A stretch of 48,245 bases of DNA from NCBI GenBank assembly GCA_002633275.1, contig NWBO01000101.1, positions 1 to 48,245 on the forward strand, in the 5' to 3' direction. The notes under the pieces were generated by a model. It saw only the letters and a program-made list of their open reading frames with translations, had not been told where the DNA came from and made no database searches. The translations under genes were made by a program, and so were the position numbers. Of the stretch, positions 1 to 8,636 are shown piece after piece; the first letter of the stretch is position 1, and each line of letters opens with the position of its first letter. This DNA is from Bacteroidales bacterium Phil12. Its GTDB lineage: Bacteria; Bacteroidota; Bacteroidia; Bacteroidales; P3.

Positions 1-18
1 TCTCACATGGTTAAACAT

Positions 19-3000
19 TTATTGCTTTATTAATTTCAAATAATAAACCTTATTTTCTTTATCCTTTACCACAACAAGATAAGAACCCTTTTGTAAGTTG
101 GCGATATTGATAACATTCGTCGAATTGTTTTTAAGCAATTCCTTGCCTGTCATATCCAATACTGAGATATTATCAATTTGCTCATTATTCAAGCCTACAA
201 TGGTTACTTTGTTTGTTGCAGGATTTGGTTGTAGATATACTTCTTCGGATTGTTGTTCTGATATCGATTGTTTTTGTGATTTGTGAGTCATCATTCTCAA
301 AATATCATCTGCCATTATACAAAATTCTGCAAGACATAATTCACAATTTTTACACATCAAAACATAGAAACATATTTCCTCCCCATTCTGTGCCATTTGA
401 TGCAATTTAATTGCATCAAATACTGCAAAACCATGTATCAAATCATTATTGTTGTCATAATCATAGGTAATCACTCCCTGTGGTTCTGTCCATACAGCAA
501 ATACACTTGATAATGTCGGTACACGTAATACAAAATCCAAATCCACCACTAAACCATCAGAACTTGAACTATTCAACGTTTCCGGATATACGTAACATCT
601 GTCTTGTTTGATATTTTCTTTATGATTCAACTTTACAGCAAATTCTCTTATACACCTCCTATAACCATCTATAATAGTAAAATTAGCACAATCCAAAGAC
701 GGATCTACCTTAAATGTTATTATGAATGTTTCACAACCGTGAGGTGGAATTGTGGTATTACCTTGTATATTAATTATATTCACTTCCTGTTGAGAAAGCA
801 ACTGACTTACATTCAAAACATCGTCGGTGTTGTTGCATATTATGATTTCTGTTTCATAAGTAATCCTGCAATGTACTATTTTATAATCTGTTCTTACTAC
901 TTGAACGGTTATTCCATCGCAATCGCAAATCTCAGGTTGAATTATCTGCAAATCATCGGATTTAACATAACAATTGAAATCTCCATAATAAGCCTGCATA
1001 TTATATACTCCCTCTACCGGCAGATGGAGCGTCGGATTTTGTTCCGTGCCTGCTTGAATTGTATGGTTATCTAAATTCCATAACCATTGATTGAATGGTA
1101 TCGGTGATAATCCGAATGTTTCCATTGTATCCGGCATACATTTTTCATAACAGCCGCTTAATAATGCTTCCAAATTAGGTGCAGGGGTTATCAGTATATC
1201 TTCCGAGGCGGAAGTACAACCGGTTGCCAAATCTTTTACGAATGCTTTAACAAGTCCGGCTTGATAGTAATAGGCATTATTACCGTGTGTCCCATTACTC
1301 CAATATACTTCCGACGGTGTTCCGACTAGTTTTACAGGTGGATTATGAATACATCCTTTCTCAGGGTCTATGAATAAAGATGGGCTTGACGGATTCGGAT
1401 AAATGGTGAATATACCGCTGATACTATCCGAACAATTCTTTTCGGTATATACAGTAACTTCAACATTATATGTCCCCGTTGGTAAAGAACCTATATTATA
1501 GACATTATCCGTTACTGAAAATTTTTCATCTATTACCTGTCCGTTTGATGTTATCTTCCAATCATAACGATAACCATTCTCCCCAAAACATACTATAAAT
1601 CCATCACCCTCACAATATGATTGTGAAAATGCTATAAACTCAGCCACAGGTTTATTATGGAAATAAACATTGGCGCTCGATTCACTGATACATCCCGCCG
1701 TATCTTGTATTTTTACCAAATAATCACCCGTATAATATGCCAAATACTCCATTGTATCGCCATTATCATTTATTGCCTCCTTCGTAGGATTCCACAAAAT
1801 TGGTTGTATCGGATGTAAAATATCATTTTTTTTATCAAGTTTAATCACATTTGTCCCACCCGGGCAGATAGGGGCGGAAGCAGATAATTTACCCAACTCT
1901 ACGCCATCTTTTATTTTACAGAAAACAGAGTCAAGCCTGTATTGGCAACCGTTTTTATCGACTGCAACTATACATGCCCAATACTCATCTTGACTATCAT
2001 TATATCCGTATGTATATTCAATAGGATTATCTTCCATAATTGAACCATTGCCAAAATCCCAGTAACAATAATCATAATCCCCCGATATATTTGCCGTAAA
2101 TGTATATGGAGTTTCACCGCAAAGAGATTTACCATTATAATTAGGGAAAGTTATTGCCCCGAAAATATTCGTCGTAGGAGGATAAACGGTTATTTCTTTA
2201 ACAAAGGTTTTTTGTGTGTCATTAAAAGCAACAGAATACGTTCCATAACCATAAGTAGATATAGAAATTGTGGTAGTTGTTATAGGATTAACGGAATGAA
2301 CAGTCCCTCCGTCTTTTTGCCAACGAAGATATGGTGATGAATAAGGGTTATATATTGGATTCTTATAATTTCCGGATTTTATGTTATCTATATAAACCGC
2401 ATTCGTTTTGCAATCATAATACAAATCAAAGTCTCCATCGTAATAGTTGAGAGGTGGCATGTTTGTATCAAAAAAATGAGAAAATGTATCATTTATCGGT
2501 GGTATAATACTATTAACAGCCTCACCCGGTATGATGCCAACATCCGTTAATTCTTCAAGGTAGTCCAATGAATTTGTTGTCGCTCCCCCACAATCCTTGA
2601 TATCCAATGCCATAGTTTGAATATAAGGTGCTAATCCATTGATTTGATATTTCAATTTTACAATCTTATGTCCTGTCGTTGTAAATGTATGCTGTATTGT
2701 CTTGGTATGTGTTGCTTGTTGAACGCCGTCGATTATCCATGTGTAATGGGCATTGGCGGTATCTATTCTATTTGTAGAGAATGTTATAGGTGTGTTCTTG
2801 CATTTATTCCCTGAAACTGTTATCTTGGAATCGGTTACTCCGCTAACCGTAACAAAATCATCGACAGGATACTCATAATAGTTACAAGTAATCCTTCTAA
2901 GTTTTATCTGAAAGTCAGGATAGGTTCCGTCCTTTGAACGATTGATAACAAAAACTGCATTATTGGAGGTAAAATCTGTTAAAATCGTTGCCCTGCCCAC

Positions 3001-4818
3001 CGGTACTGACCAGCGATAAAATACTCCGTTTTGTTTTGGTATTTGCAAACGTATTGTATCGCCACTCTTCTTACCTGTAATCTGCGTTGGCAAAAAAGGT
3101 GTTAAATCGTCCAACTCAACAGCGTGGATTTCAAAGGTCGTAACATCCGACATACAATGATTGCTTTTATCCTCAAACCTCGCCTTTACATCGCCTACCA
3201 AACCACCAAACTTGACCACAAAGGTTGATTCACTTGTCAGTTCATGTGGATAAGCATTTAGTACATCGCATGACCAATGTACCCAATAATTAGGATTAGC
3301 ATTGATAACCGTAAGACTGTCCCCGTCTTTTGGACAGACACTGTGATTTCCCGTTATCTGTGGAACAGGCAACGTGTAGGCTTCCAAATATTTTACTGCC
3401 GTATTGCAATAATCGGGATTGGTTACCTCCAACTTATATCTTCCCGAATCTGTAAATGTGTAACTGAATGTACTGCCCGTAGATGTTGCCAAAACATCTT
3501 TGTTTTTGTACAGTGTCCATTGATTGTTTGCTGAGCTCTGATTGTTTGCGTTAGTTGTAAATGATGTTGTTCCTCCAACACATATTGACTCTTTTCCGTC
3601 AATATTCAATACAGGCTTGACCGTTATTGTTTTTGTTTGGACTGTCAGTTCTCCACAATCCAAAAACGGACAATAAACTTTGCAGGTCAATGTATATGTC
3701 CCTACTTGCGAAAATTTTATTATCTTCTGATTAATATTCTGTGCATTCTCCATAGGAATATTAGGAGTAATCGACCAAGTATAGTTCGTGCTACCCCAAA
3801 GTGGTAACTCAAAGACAACTGACTCGTCTTTACAAACTTCTTCCTTACCTGCTATTATCACATTGCTCGATATTATAGGTATTTTCACAGGTGTAAGTTT
3901 CGGACAAACACCTTCGCATTCGCTACCGTCTAAACTAATTATTCCGTAACCACTCTCCGGCGCACTCCACTGAACTTTTACTTGCGAAGAATCCGTGTTG
4001 CCAATGATTGTGCCGTTTTCAACAACCCAGTTGTATTGTGAGCAATCGATGTTTTCTGCTTCGTATGTTACAATACTACCTTCGCATGCCGTACCATGAC
4101 ATGATAGCTGCAAGGCCTTTTCAGGTATAACTTCTATAACAAAACTTTCTTCTACTTCACAACCGCAATATGACATTACCTTATGTCTTACAATCGTTTT
4201 ATCCTCTATATCTTCTATCTTGAAATTTTTAGTACTCGCAGCCATTCCACTACTGGTAGTCCAATAGTACCCTGTTACATTCGTGTTACTCGAATATTGA
4301 CTGTTATCTATAAATTCCACTGTCTCTCCTCGACAAACTGAAATTATTTTTGTCCCATCCGTTTGTTCGTCATAGCCTTGTAGAACTATTGTATTAAGTA
4401 TCGGTGTCTCCACTATGTAAATATATTTTATATCTGTACATTTTACACCGCTCGAAGATATCGCCGTTACTTCCAAGGATACCTGTTTGGCTGTCGCATC
4501 GTCCCATGTAACAACAATGGATTTACCATCTGTCGATACTGTGTAGTTTTCACTGCCATTAACTACCCATTCATACGAAAGCATAGCTCCTGCATTACTG
4601 CCTATATAAGTAACCGTCTCCCCTCTACACACAAGTGTCGTTTGCTCATCTCCGAAATTATCCGTTATCGGAAACTCTCCTTTCTCCGTATATGCTGTGA
4701 GCAAACATTCCGGTTCTCCGTCATCTGTGATAATTTTTACTTTGCACTGAGATTGTGCTACTACGATATTGGTTGATAACAAGAGTATCATTCCAATGAA
4801 AGAAATTAAATGTTTCAT
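19..4818 (-). CDS. Giant secreted PKD-repeat protein with T9SS type A sorting domain
   Basis: This 1599-residue protein is predicted to be exported and anchored at the cell surface by the type IX secretion system. A signal peptide is visible at residues 1-21 (hydrophobic core, then VVAQ). The body is a string of about ten immunoglobulin/PKD-like modules of roughly 90 residues, each opening with a Cys-containing strand such as 'VCRGETV' or 'ICVGGTT' and followed by a Trp-containing strand such as 'YEWVVNG'. The last ~75 residues ('YLQPNPATNKVTIVGL' to 'YLKLIKQ') are a typical type A sorting domain. There is no catalytic domain that I recognise; an adhesin or structural surface role is inference. 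It is monocistronic, with its own promoter at 4885-4915. The stop lies only 18 bases from the left edge of the window. Confidence 0.9.
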   Translation of the reverse strand: MKHLISFIGMILLLSTNIVVAQSQCKVKIITDDGEPECLLTAYTEKGEFPITDNFGDEQTTLVCRGETVTYIGSNAGAMLSYEWVVNGSENYTVSTDGKSIVVTWDDATAKQVSLEVTAISSSGVKCTDIKYIYIVETPILNTIVLQGYDEQTDGTKIISVCRGETVEFIDNSQYSSNTNVTGYYWTTSSGMAASTKNFKIEDIEDKTIVRHKVMSYCGCEVEESFVIEVIPEKALQLSCHGTACEGSIVTYEAENIDCSQYNWVVENGTIIGNTDSSQVKVQWSAPESGYGIISLDGSECEGVCPKLTPVKIPIISSNVIIAGKEEVCKDESVVFELPLWGSTNYTWSITPNIPMENAQNINQKIIKFSQVGTYTLTCKVYCPFLDCGELTVQTKTITVKPVLNIDGKESICVGGTTSFTTNANNQSSANNQWTLYKNKDVLATSTGSTFSYTFTDSGRYKLEVTNPDYCNTAVKYLEAYTLPVPQITGNHSVCPKDGDSLTVINANPNYWVHWSCDVLNAYPHELTSESTFVVKFGGLVGDVKARFEDKSNHCMSDVTTFEIHAVELDDLTPFLPTQITGKKSGDTIRLQIPKQNGVFYRWSVPVGRATILTDFTSNNAVFVINRSKDGTYPDFQIKLRRITCNYYEYPVDDFVTVSGVTDSKITVSGNKCKNTPITFSTNRIDTANAHYTWIIDGVQQATHTKTIQHTFTTTGHKIVKLKYQINGLAPYIQTMALDIKDCGGATTNSLDYLEELTDVGIIPGEAVNSIIPPINDTFSHFFDTNMPPLNYYDGDFDLYYDCKTNAVYIDNIKSGNYKNPIYNPYSSPYLRWQKDGGTVHSVNPITTTTISISTYGYGTYSVAFNDTQKTFVKEITVYPPTTNIFGAITFPNYNGKSLCGETPYTFTANISGDYDYCYWDFGNGSIMEDNPIEYTYGYNDSQDEYWACIVAVDKNGCQYRLDSVFCKIKDGVELGKLSASAPICPGGTNVIKLDKKNDILHPIQPILWNPTKEAINDNGDTMEYLAYYTGDYLVKIQDTAGCISESSANVYFHNKPVAEFIAFSQSYCEGDGFIVCFGENGYRYDWKITSNGQVIDEKFSVTDNVYNIGSLPTGTYNVEVTVYTEKNCSDSISGIFTIYPNPSSPSLFIDPEKGCIHNPPVKLVGTPSEVYWSNGTHGNNAYYYQAGLVKAFVKDLATGCTSASEDILITPAPNLEALLSGCYEKCMPDTMETFGLSPIPFNQWLWNLDNHTIQAGTEQNPTLHLPVEGVYNMQAYYGDFNCYVKSDDLQIIQPEICDCDGITVQVVRTDYKIVHCRITYETEIIICNNTDDVLNVSQLLSQQEVNIINIQGNTTIPPHGCETFIITFKVDPSLDCANFTIIDGYRRCIREFAVKLNHKENIKQDRCYVYPETLNSSSSDGLVVDLDFVLRVPTLSSVFAVWTEPQGVITYDYDNNNDLIHGFAVFDAIKLHQMAQNGEEICFYVLMCKNCELCLAEFCIMADDILRMMTHKSQKQSISEQQSEEVYLQPNPATNKVTIVGLNNEQIDNISVLDMTGKELLKNNSTNVINIANLQKGSYLVVVKDKENKVYYLKLIKQ

Positions 4819-4884
4819 AAGTCTTAAAAATTTTATTATTGTTTATGTTTTATTTTTTTAGTTAATCACTACCATTGTCAGCGG

Positions 4885-4915
4885 CAAAGATACTCATATT
4901 TTATTTATACACAAA
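4885..4915 (-). promoter_or_regulatory. Bacteroidota-type promoter for the giant T9SS protein
   Basis: On the minus strand TTTG (4915-4912) is followed after 19 bases by TATCTTTG (4892-4885), matching the Bacteroidota -33 TTTG / -7 TAnnTTTG consensus. It lies about 67 bases upstream of the start codon at 4818. Confidence 0.7.
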
Positions 4916-5036
4916 ATTTTTTCAAAGTTTTTTTTATTTTTTAGCAAATATTTTTTTCTTAATTTATCATAAAACCTATATATATATACTTCCCGTAGCA
5001 ATAAAATATGTTTTGTTTTATTTTTGATATGTTTCT

Positions 5037-5141
5037 AAAAAATTAGTGTCCATAACTATTTTACTGGTTATGGACACTATTTTACTGATGTTTAACACTA
5101 ATTTAATAATGTCTCATATTATTTTAGTGAATGATATTACC
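5037..5141. repeat. 21-bp periodic repeat array, five units
   Basis: Five consecutive 21-base units (starting at 5037, 5058, 5079, 5100 and 5121) share an A/T-TTT tract followed by a core related to ATGTTTAACACT. Units 1 and 2 are inverted relative to each other and form a perfect 13-bp hairpin, TAGTGTCCATAAC (5044-5056) with GTTATGGACACTA (5067-5079). The array lies in the 455-base gap 4819-5273, between the start of the giant T9SS gene and the end of the PepSY-like gene. The rest of that gap holds one promoter, one terminator and AT-rich sequence without other visible features. Confidence 0.8.
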
Positions 5142-5187
5142 AACAAAATAAAGACTTTAATTGAAATTGGAGTTTATTGAAACAAAA

Positions 5188-5219
5188 AAGAGTTGTGAGC
5201 AAAAATACTCACAACCCTT
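5188..5219 (-). terminator. Rho-independent terminator of the PepSY-like gene
   Basis: The arms AAGAGTTGTGAG (5188-5199) and CTCACAACCCTT (5208-5219) pair with one mismatch around an 8-base loop. On the minus strand the hairpin is followed by a T-rich tail (TTTTTTG). It lies about 55 bases past the stop at 5274. Confidence 0.8.
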
Positions 5220-5273
5220 ATACTTAAATTCTTGTGGTCGAAAGACCGAAAAATTATTTCACATTCAAGAAAA

Positions 5274-5726
5274 TTATTCTATAACTTTATTGAAATTTCC
5301 AGTAAGACTGAATTGCAAATTCTTTACATCATCTTTTTTTGCAATTCTAACCTCATAGCATTTAACTTTTTTGATGTCCGTTATATACGCCTTTTGAATT
5401 TTATAACCGGCATAATTGGTTTTAATGTAGTCGGTAATATCCGTTGGAAGGTATTCCATTGGTATTACATAATACATACCGGTTGAAGTTTGGGTAAATT
5501 TAACGATACAATCGTTGTCATTATCGTTTTTGTAGTTCGCAAAATACGTAGTGCTGTCCGCCATTTCCCAACGAACATCTTTCGCAGCTGCGTGATGCTT
5601 TACAAAATCTTTCAAATATCTTTCAGGAACATCTCTTTGGTCAATAGATTTGTAAGGAGACTTTTTTGACGTACCGCAAGAAATCATAACAAGGGCAACT
5701 GCCACTAAAATAAAATATCTTTTCAT
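5274..5726 (-). CDS. PepSY-like lipoprotein
   Basis: This 150-residue protein starts with a lipoprotein signal peptide: the hydrophobic segment ends in 'VMISCGTSKK', giving a lipobox with Cys17. The mature part resembles the small Bacteroidota PepSY-like family, with one or two repeats of the form 'VRWEMADSTTYFANYKN' and 'AYITDIKKVKCYEVRIAKK', in which a peptidase-inhibitor-like beta sheet is expected. Its function is unknown; binding of peptides or a cell-envelope inhibitor role is only suggested by the fold family. It is a single gene with a -7 element at 5825-5832 and its own terminator. Confidence 0.65.
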   Translation of the reverse strand: MKRYFILVAVALVMISCGTSKKSPYKSIDQRDVPERYLKDFVKHHAAAKDVRWEMADSTTYFANYKNDNDNDCIVKFTQTSTGMYYVIPMEYLPTDITDYIKTNYAGYKIQKAYITDIKKVKCYEVRIAKKDDVKNLQFSLTGNFNKVIE

Positions 5727-5824
5727 TGCTTATAATTTTTTTTCGTTTTCTTTTTTCCCATAAATGGATTGCGTTTTCCAACAACCAACCTCAACGTGAT
5801 AATATCATTGATTGGTATCGTTGG

Positions 5825-5832
5825 CAAAAGTA
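5825..5832 (-). promoter_or_regulatory. Promoter -7 element of the PepSY-like gene
   Basis: The minus strand reads TACTTTTG, a full match to TAnnTTTG, about 100 bases upstream of the start codon at 5726. No clear -33 TTTG is visible. Confidence 0.5.
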
Positions 5833-5860
5833 CAACAATAGTTTGAAATAGAAAAATATT

Positions 5861-6649
5861 CTAAATAATATTTTTGAAAATATTTTTCAAATCCAAGATA
5901 CCAAACAATGACAAAGCCGTTAAAACAATAACGCAAATGATAATAATTTTAACGAAGCCATTACCTTTTTTAAGTGCATAATGTGCTGCGATATAAGAAC
6001 CTATCACATTACCAATGGAATGTATCAGCCCATAAACCCAATATTTCGTTTCTATATCCCCTCTTAAAAAAAACACTCCCATTGCAACTATTGTATATAT
6101 AAACATCAATGTGTTTTTTGCCGCCGTTGTCTGCAACAAATCATATCCCAAAACACTACCTACAACCGCTATCAACAAAAATCCCGTACCCGTTTGCACA
6201 AATCCTCCATAAAAACCGGTAATCAAAAACAAAGGAAATGTTATAAGATATGTCTTGGTGTTAAATTCTCTTGGTGCTGTTTGTTTTGCTTTATTATCCA
6301 CAACAAGAAATATAACCATAAGCAGCAAAACTATTGCAAAACAAATATCAAATACTCTCTCATCGATATTGACTGCCACCAAACTACCGACAAAAGTACC
6401 TATGATTATAGGCAATGAATACAAAAAAATATGTTTATAATTGATTATATGCTTTCGATAAAACATTGCACTTGCAAAACCATTTTGAATAAGCACTCCA
6501 ACTCTGTTTATCGCATTTGTTGTCTGTGCAGGAATACCAAGAGCAAGATAAAGGGCAATGGATATTGTAGTTCCACCGGCAGATAATGTGTTAATAAAGC
6601 CTACAATCACCCCTGAAATAATCAATATTGCTATTAAAGTCAAAGTCAT
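5861..6649 (-). CDS. TauE/SafE family sulfite/anion permease
   Basis: This 262-residue integral membrane protein has about eight hydrophobic segments and the two-fold repeat of the TauE/SafE family. The N-terminal hallmark is 'GFINTLSAGGTTISIALYL' and the second-half counterpart is 'GFYGGFVQTGTGFLLIAVVG'. Members export or import sulfite, sulfoacetate or related organosulfur anions across the inner membrane; the substrate cannot be read from this sequence. Its length is normal for the family. No sulfur-metabolism gene is adjacent, so context does not help. It lies alone between the PepSY-like gene and the terminator of the sigma-factor cluster. Confidence 0.85.
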   Translation of the reverse strand: MTLTLIAILIISGVIVGFINTLSAGGTTISIALYLALGIPAQTTNAINRVGVLIQNGFASAMFYRKHIINYKHIFLYSLPIIIGTFVGSLVAVNIDERVFDICFAIVLLLMVIFLVVDNKAKQTAPREFNTKTYLITFPLFLITGFYGGFVQTGTGFLLIAVVGSVLGYDLLQTTAAKNTLMFIYTIVAMGVFFLRGDIETKYWVYGLIHSIGNVIGSYIAAHYALKKGNGFVKIIIICVIVLTALSLFGILDLKNIFKNII

Positions 6650-6728
6650 ATTCTTATTTTTGTTTCAACCAAAGATTGTTTTGATAGATGTTATACGCAA
6701 ATTTTTTATTAAGGTTAGAAATAAAAAA

Positions 6729-6752
6729 TAGCACCACGAGAATGTGGTGCTA
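6729..6752 (-). terminator. Terminator of the sigma-factor cluster
   Basis: A perfect 9-bp stem, TAGCACCAC (6729-6737) with GTGGTGCTA (6744-6752), surrounds the loop GAGAAT. On the minus strand it is followed by TTTTTTATT. It lies about 70 bases downstream of the stop at 6824. Confidence 0.85.
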
Positions 6753-6823
6753 CCCAAAAAATAAATTAATTATGAAACGAAATCAAAAAGATTTGCTATT
6801 TTTTTTAATGTTATGTTTATTTT

Positions 6824-7372
6824 TTATTTTGTTTTCTTGTTTCTGTCAATTTCTTTGCCACCGTCTTTACTTCCGCACGCATTTTCTTTTGAGTTTTTAT
6901 TACAAGGAACTTCTGTCATCATCTTTCTCATAAATACTTTCTCCAAAGCGTGCAGTTTCAATATCTTTTGCAATGGCATAACGGATTTGTATTCATTTAT
7001 ATATCGTTCTTCTATTTCGCTCAACTGCCGACCCGTTGCGCAATGCACATCCAACAATTTCAACAACACTGTATCGGAAAATGTATCGTTCCCGCATTTA
7101 TCGAATTGGCGTGGAGACATACCTGTTAAGTCATAAAAAGTTTTTGCTTCTCTCAAATGGCAATCCAAAATCTCTTTGTCGTATCGTTTATACACCACCC
7201 AAAATTTCTGCATCTGATTTGCATCGAAATTCAACTCCTTTTGCAAAAATTCGTACTTACATTGCATCATTTTATCATGTACCGCGTTCCATTCCGCCTC
7301 ATCTAACTGGGCAAATGTCGGTATTGTCAAACAACACATCAAAAATAATATGAACAATCTCATTATTCTCAT
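6824..7372 (-). CDS. Secreted helical protein of an ECF sigma locus
   Basis: This 182-residue protein has a signal peptide (residues 1-21, ending 'TIPTFAQ') and a largely helical, charged mature part rich in Lys, Glu and Met, e.g. 'KFWVVYKRYDKEILDCHLREA'. Its size, helical character and place after an ECF sigma factor and a single-TM protein recall the periplasmic CpxP/Spy-like or metal-sensor proteins often encoded last in such Bacteroidota operons. I see no clear LTxxQ motif, so this is inference. The tail is very polar, with two Cys ('NKNSKENACGSKDGGKE'). It ends the transcription unit at the terminator 6729-6752. Confidence 0.6.
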   Translation of the reverse strand: MRIMRLFILFLMCCLTIPTFAQLDEAEWNAVHDKMMQCKYEFLQKELNFDANQMQKFWVVYKRYDKEILDCHLREAKTFYDLTGMSPRQFDKCGNDTFSDTVLLKLLDVHCATGRQLSEIEERYINEYKSVMPLQKILKLHALEKVFMRKMMTEVPCNKNSKENACGSKDGGKEIDRNKKTK

Positions 7373-7458
7373 TTTTTATTCCTACTATATTTTAATTTTT
7401 ATAACTTCTCGTTTTATCAGCCTATCACACCAATTTTATAACGTCAGTCTTTATTTTT

Positions 7459-7923
7459 TTATTGTACGAAATAATTATAGACTAATTCGTAATTATCTTC
7501 ATTAAGATAGTTCTGTAAGAAATCCAATTCCTCTTCCGTAAAACGTAGTGTGTTTGCCTGAGATTGTTTAGGTCTTGTGGTTTTATAGCTTGCTTTTACG
7601 ATGTTTTCCTCAGTAACGACAGGTTTTTCTGCTTGGGCTATAATTTCTTCTGTCGATTCAATGGTAAAAGCATCTGCGTTTTTCAAAGTATCTTTCAACA
7701 TTTGTACCTTTTGTTCTGTCAAAGCAATATCTTTTGAACTATCTTGCAATGAATATATGCCCGCACTGACAACAACTGCAATACCGACAAGACAACAAGA
7801 CAAGTTGCGAACCAATCTTATCGCCTGTCTTTTGTGATACTTTCTTATTACCCTATCTTCAATACTATTAAAATAATTGTCGGGTAATGTATCATTTGTT
7901 TTTAATATGTCGTCCTTATCCAT
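7459..7923 (-). CDS. Putative membrane-anchored anti-sigma factor
   Basis: This 154-residue protein has a cytoplasmic N-terminus of about 35 residues containing 'LPDNYFNSIEDRVIRKYHKRQ', one membrane segment at about residues 38-58 ('LSCCLVGIAVVVSAGIYSL'), and a polar exported C-terminus. It follows the ECF sigma gene by 128 bases. In Bacteroidota, a short N-terminal cytosolic helix, one TM and a gene placed just after sigma are usual for anti-sigma factors, though no zinc-binding HxxxCxxC motif is present. Its role is inferred from context and topology. Confidence 0.55.
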   Translation of the reverse strand: MDKDDILKTNDTLPDNYFNSIEDRVIRKYHKRQAIRLVRNLSCCLVGIAVVVSAGIYSLQDSSKDIALTEQKVQMLKDTLKNADAFTIESTEEIIAQAEKPVVTEENIVKASYKTTRPKQSQANTLRFTEEELDFLQNYLNEDNYELVYNYFVQ

Positions 7924-8051
7924 ATTAATTATATATTTAATTTCTTCTCTAATTTTTTTATTTTTATTAAAAAAAACTTCACGGCTCTGCCATATTTGTC
8001 TGTGCGGATAGCACTTTTTCGCCCCCTCAATTTATTTGACAAGAAAAAAGA

Positions 8052-8603
8052 TTAAAAGTTTAATTCGTATGATGCTAAAATTTCTTTTATTTTTTTCTCT
8101 GCTATGTGATACGATGTTTTTAAGGCACTTTCGGTTGTTTGCATTATCTGTTCCATTTCTTTGAACGGAACATTATCGTAATACCTCATCACAAAGACTG
8201 CACGTTGTTTGTCTGGCAATGTGGATATGGCTTTTTCCATAAGTCTTTTGATTGTTTCACTGTCGATATTTGAATTGTGAGCTACCTTTTCTTCTGTAAG
8301 CAATTCCAATCCTACCGAAGCAAGAGATTTTTGTGCTGCTTTGGAATTTAGAAAATTTATTGTCTCGTTATGTGCTATTCTATAAATCCAAGTGGTCAAA
8401 GAACTATCGCCTTTGAACGAAGATATATTACGGAAAACCTTTATATACACTTCTTGCAACAAATCATCGGCATCTTCATGAGAAAAAACCATACGACGTA
8501 TCTGCCAATAGAGACGTTCTTTTGTCGAACAGACAAGTTCTCTAAAACCTTGCTCTTTGGTTTTGCGATTTTTTATTAAACTAAGTATCCGTGTATCGTC
8601 CAT
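8052..8603 (-). CDS. ECF-type RNA polymerase sigma factor
   Basis: This 183-residue sigma-70 family protein directs RNA polymerase to a specific promoter set. Region 2 is visible at about residues 20-90 ('EDADDLLQEVYIKVFRNISSF' and 'TTWIYRIAHNETINFL'), and region 4 at about 125-175 ('LPDKQRAVFVMRYYDNVPFKEMEQIMQTTESALKTSYHIAEKKIKE'-type helix-turn-helix). No region 3 is present, as expected for ECF factors. I place the start at the ATG at 8603; an in-frame TTG three codons upstream (8612) is less likely. It lies 33 bases after anmK and upstream of a putative anti-sigma factor and a secreted protein, so it probably controls an envelope stress or metal response. Confidence 0.88.
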   Translation of the reverse strand: MDDTRILSLIKNRKTKEQGFRELVCSTKERLYWQIRRMVFSHEDADDLLQEVYIKVFRNISSFKGDSSLTTWIYRIAHNETINFLNSKAAQKSLASVGLELLTEEKVAHNSNIDSETIKRLMEKAISTLPDKQRAVFVMRYYDNVPFKEMEQIMQTTESALKTSYHIAEKKIKEILASYELNF

Positions 8604-8636
8604 AATCGGCAAATGTTCTTTCGATTTGCAAATAAT

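Noticed and set aside
604-1074. 156-codon open frame on the plus strand within the giant T9SS gene
   Set aside because: It is antisense to a clear coding sequence and its composition is that of a shadow frame.
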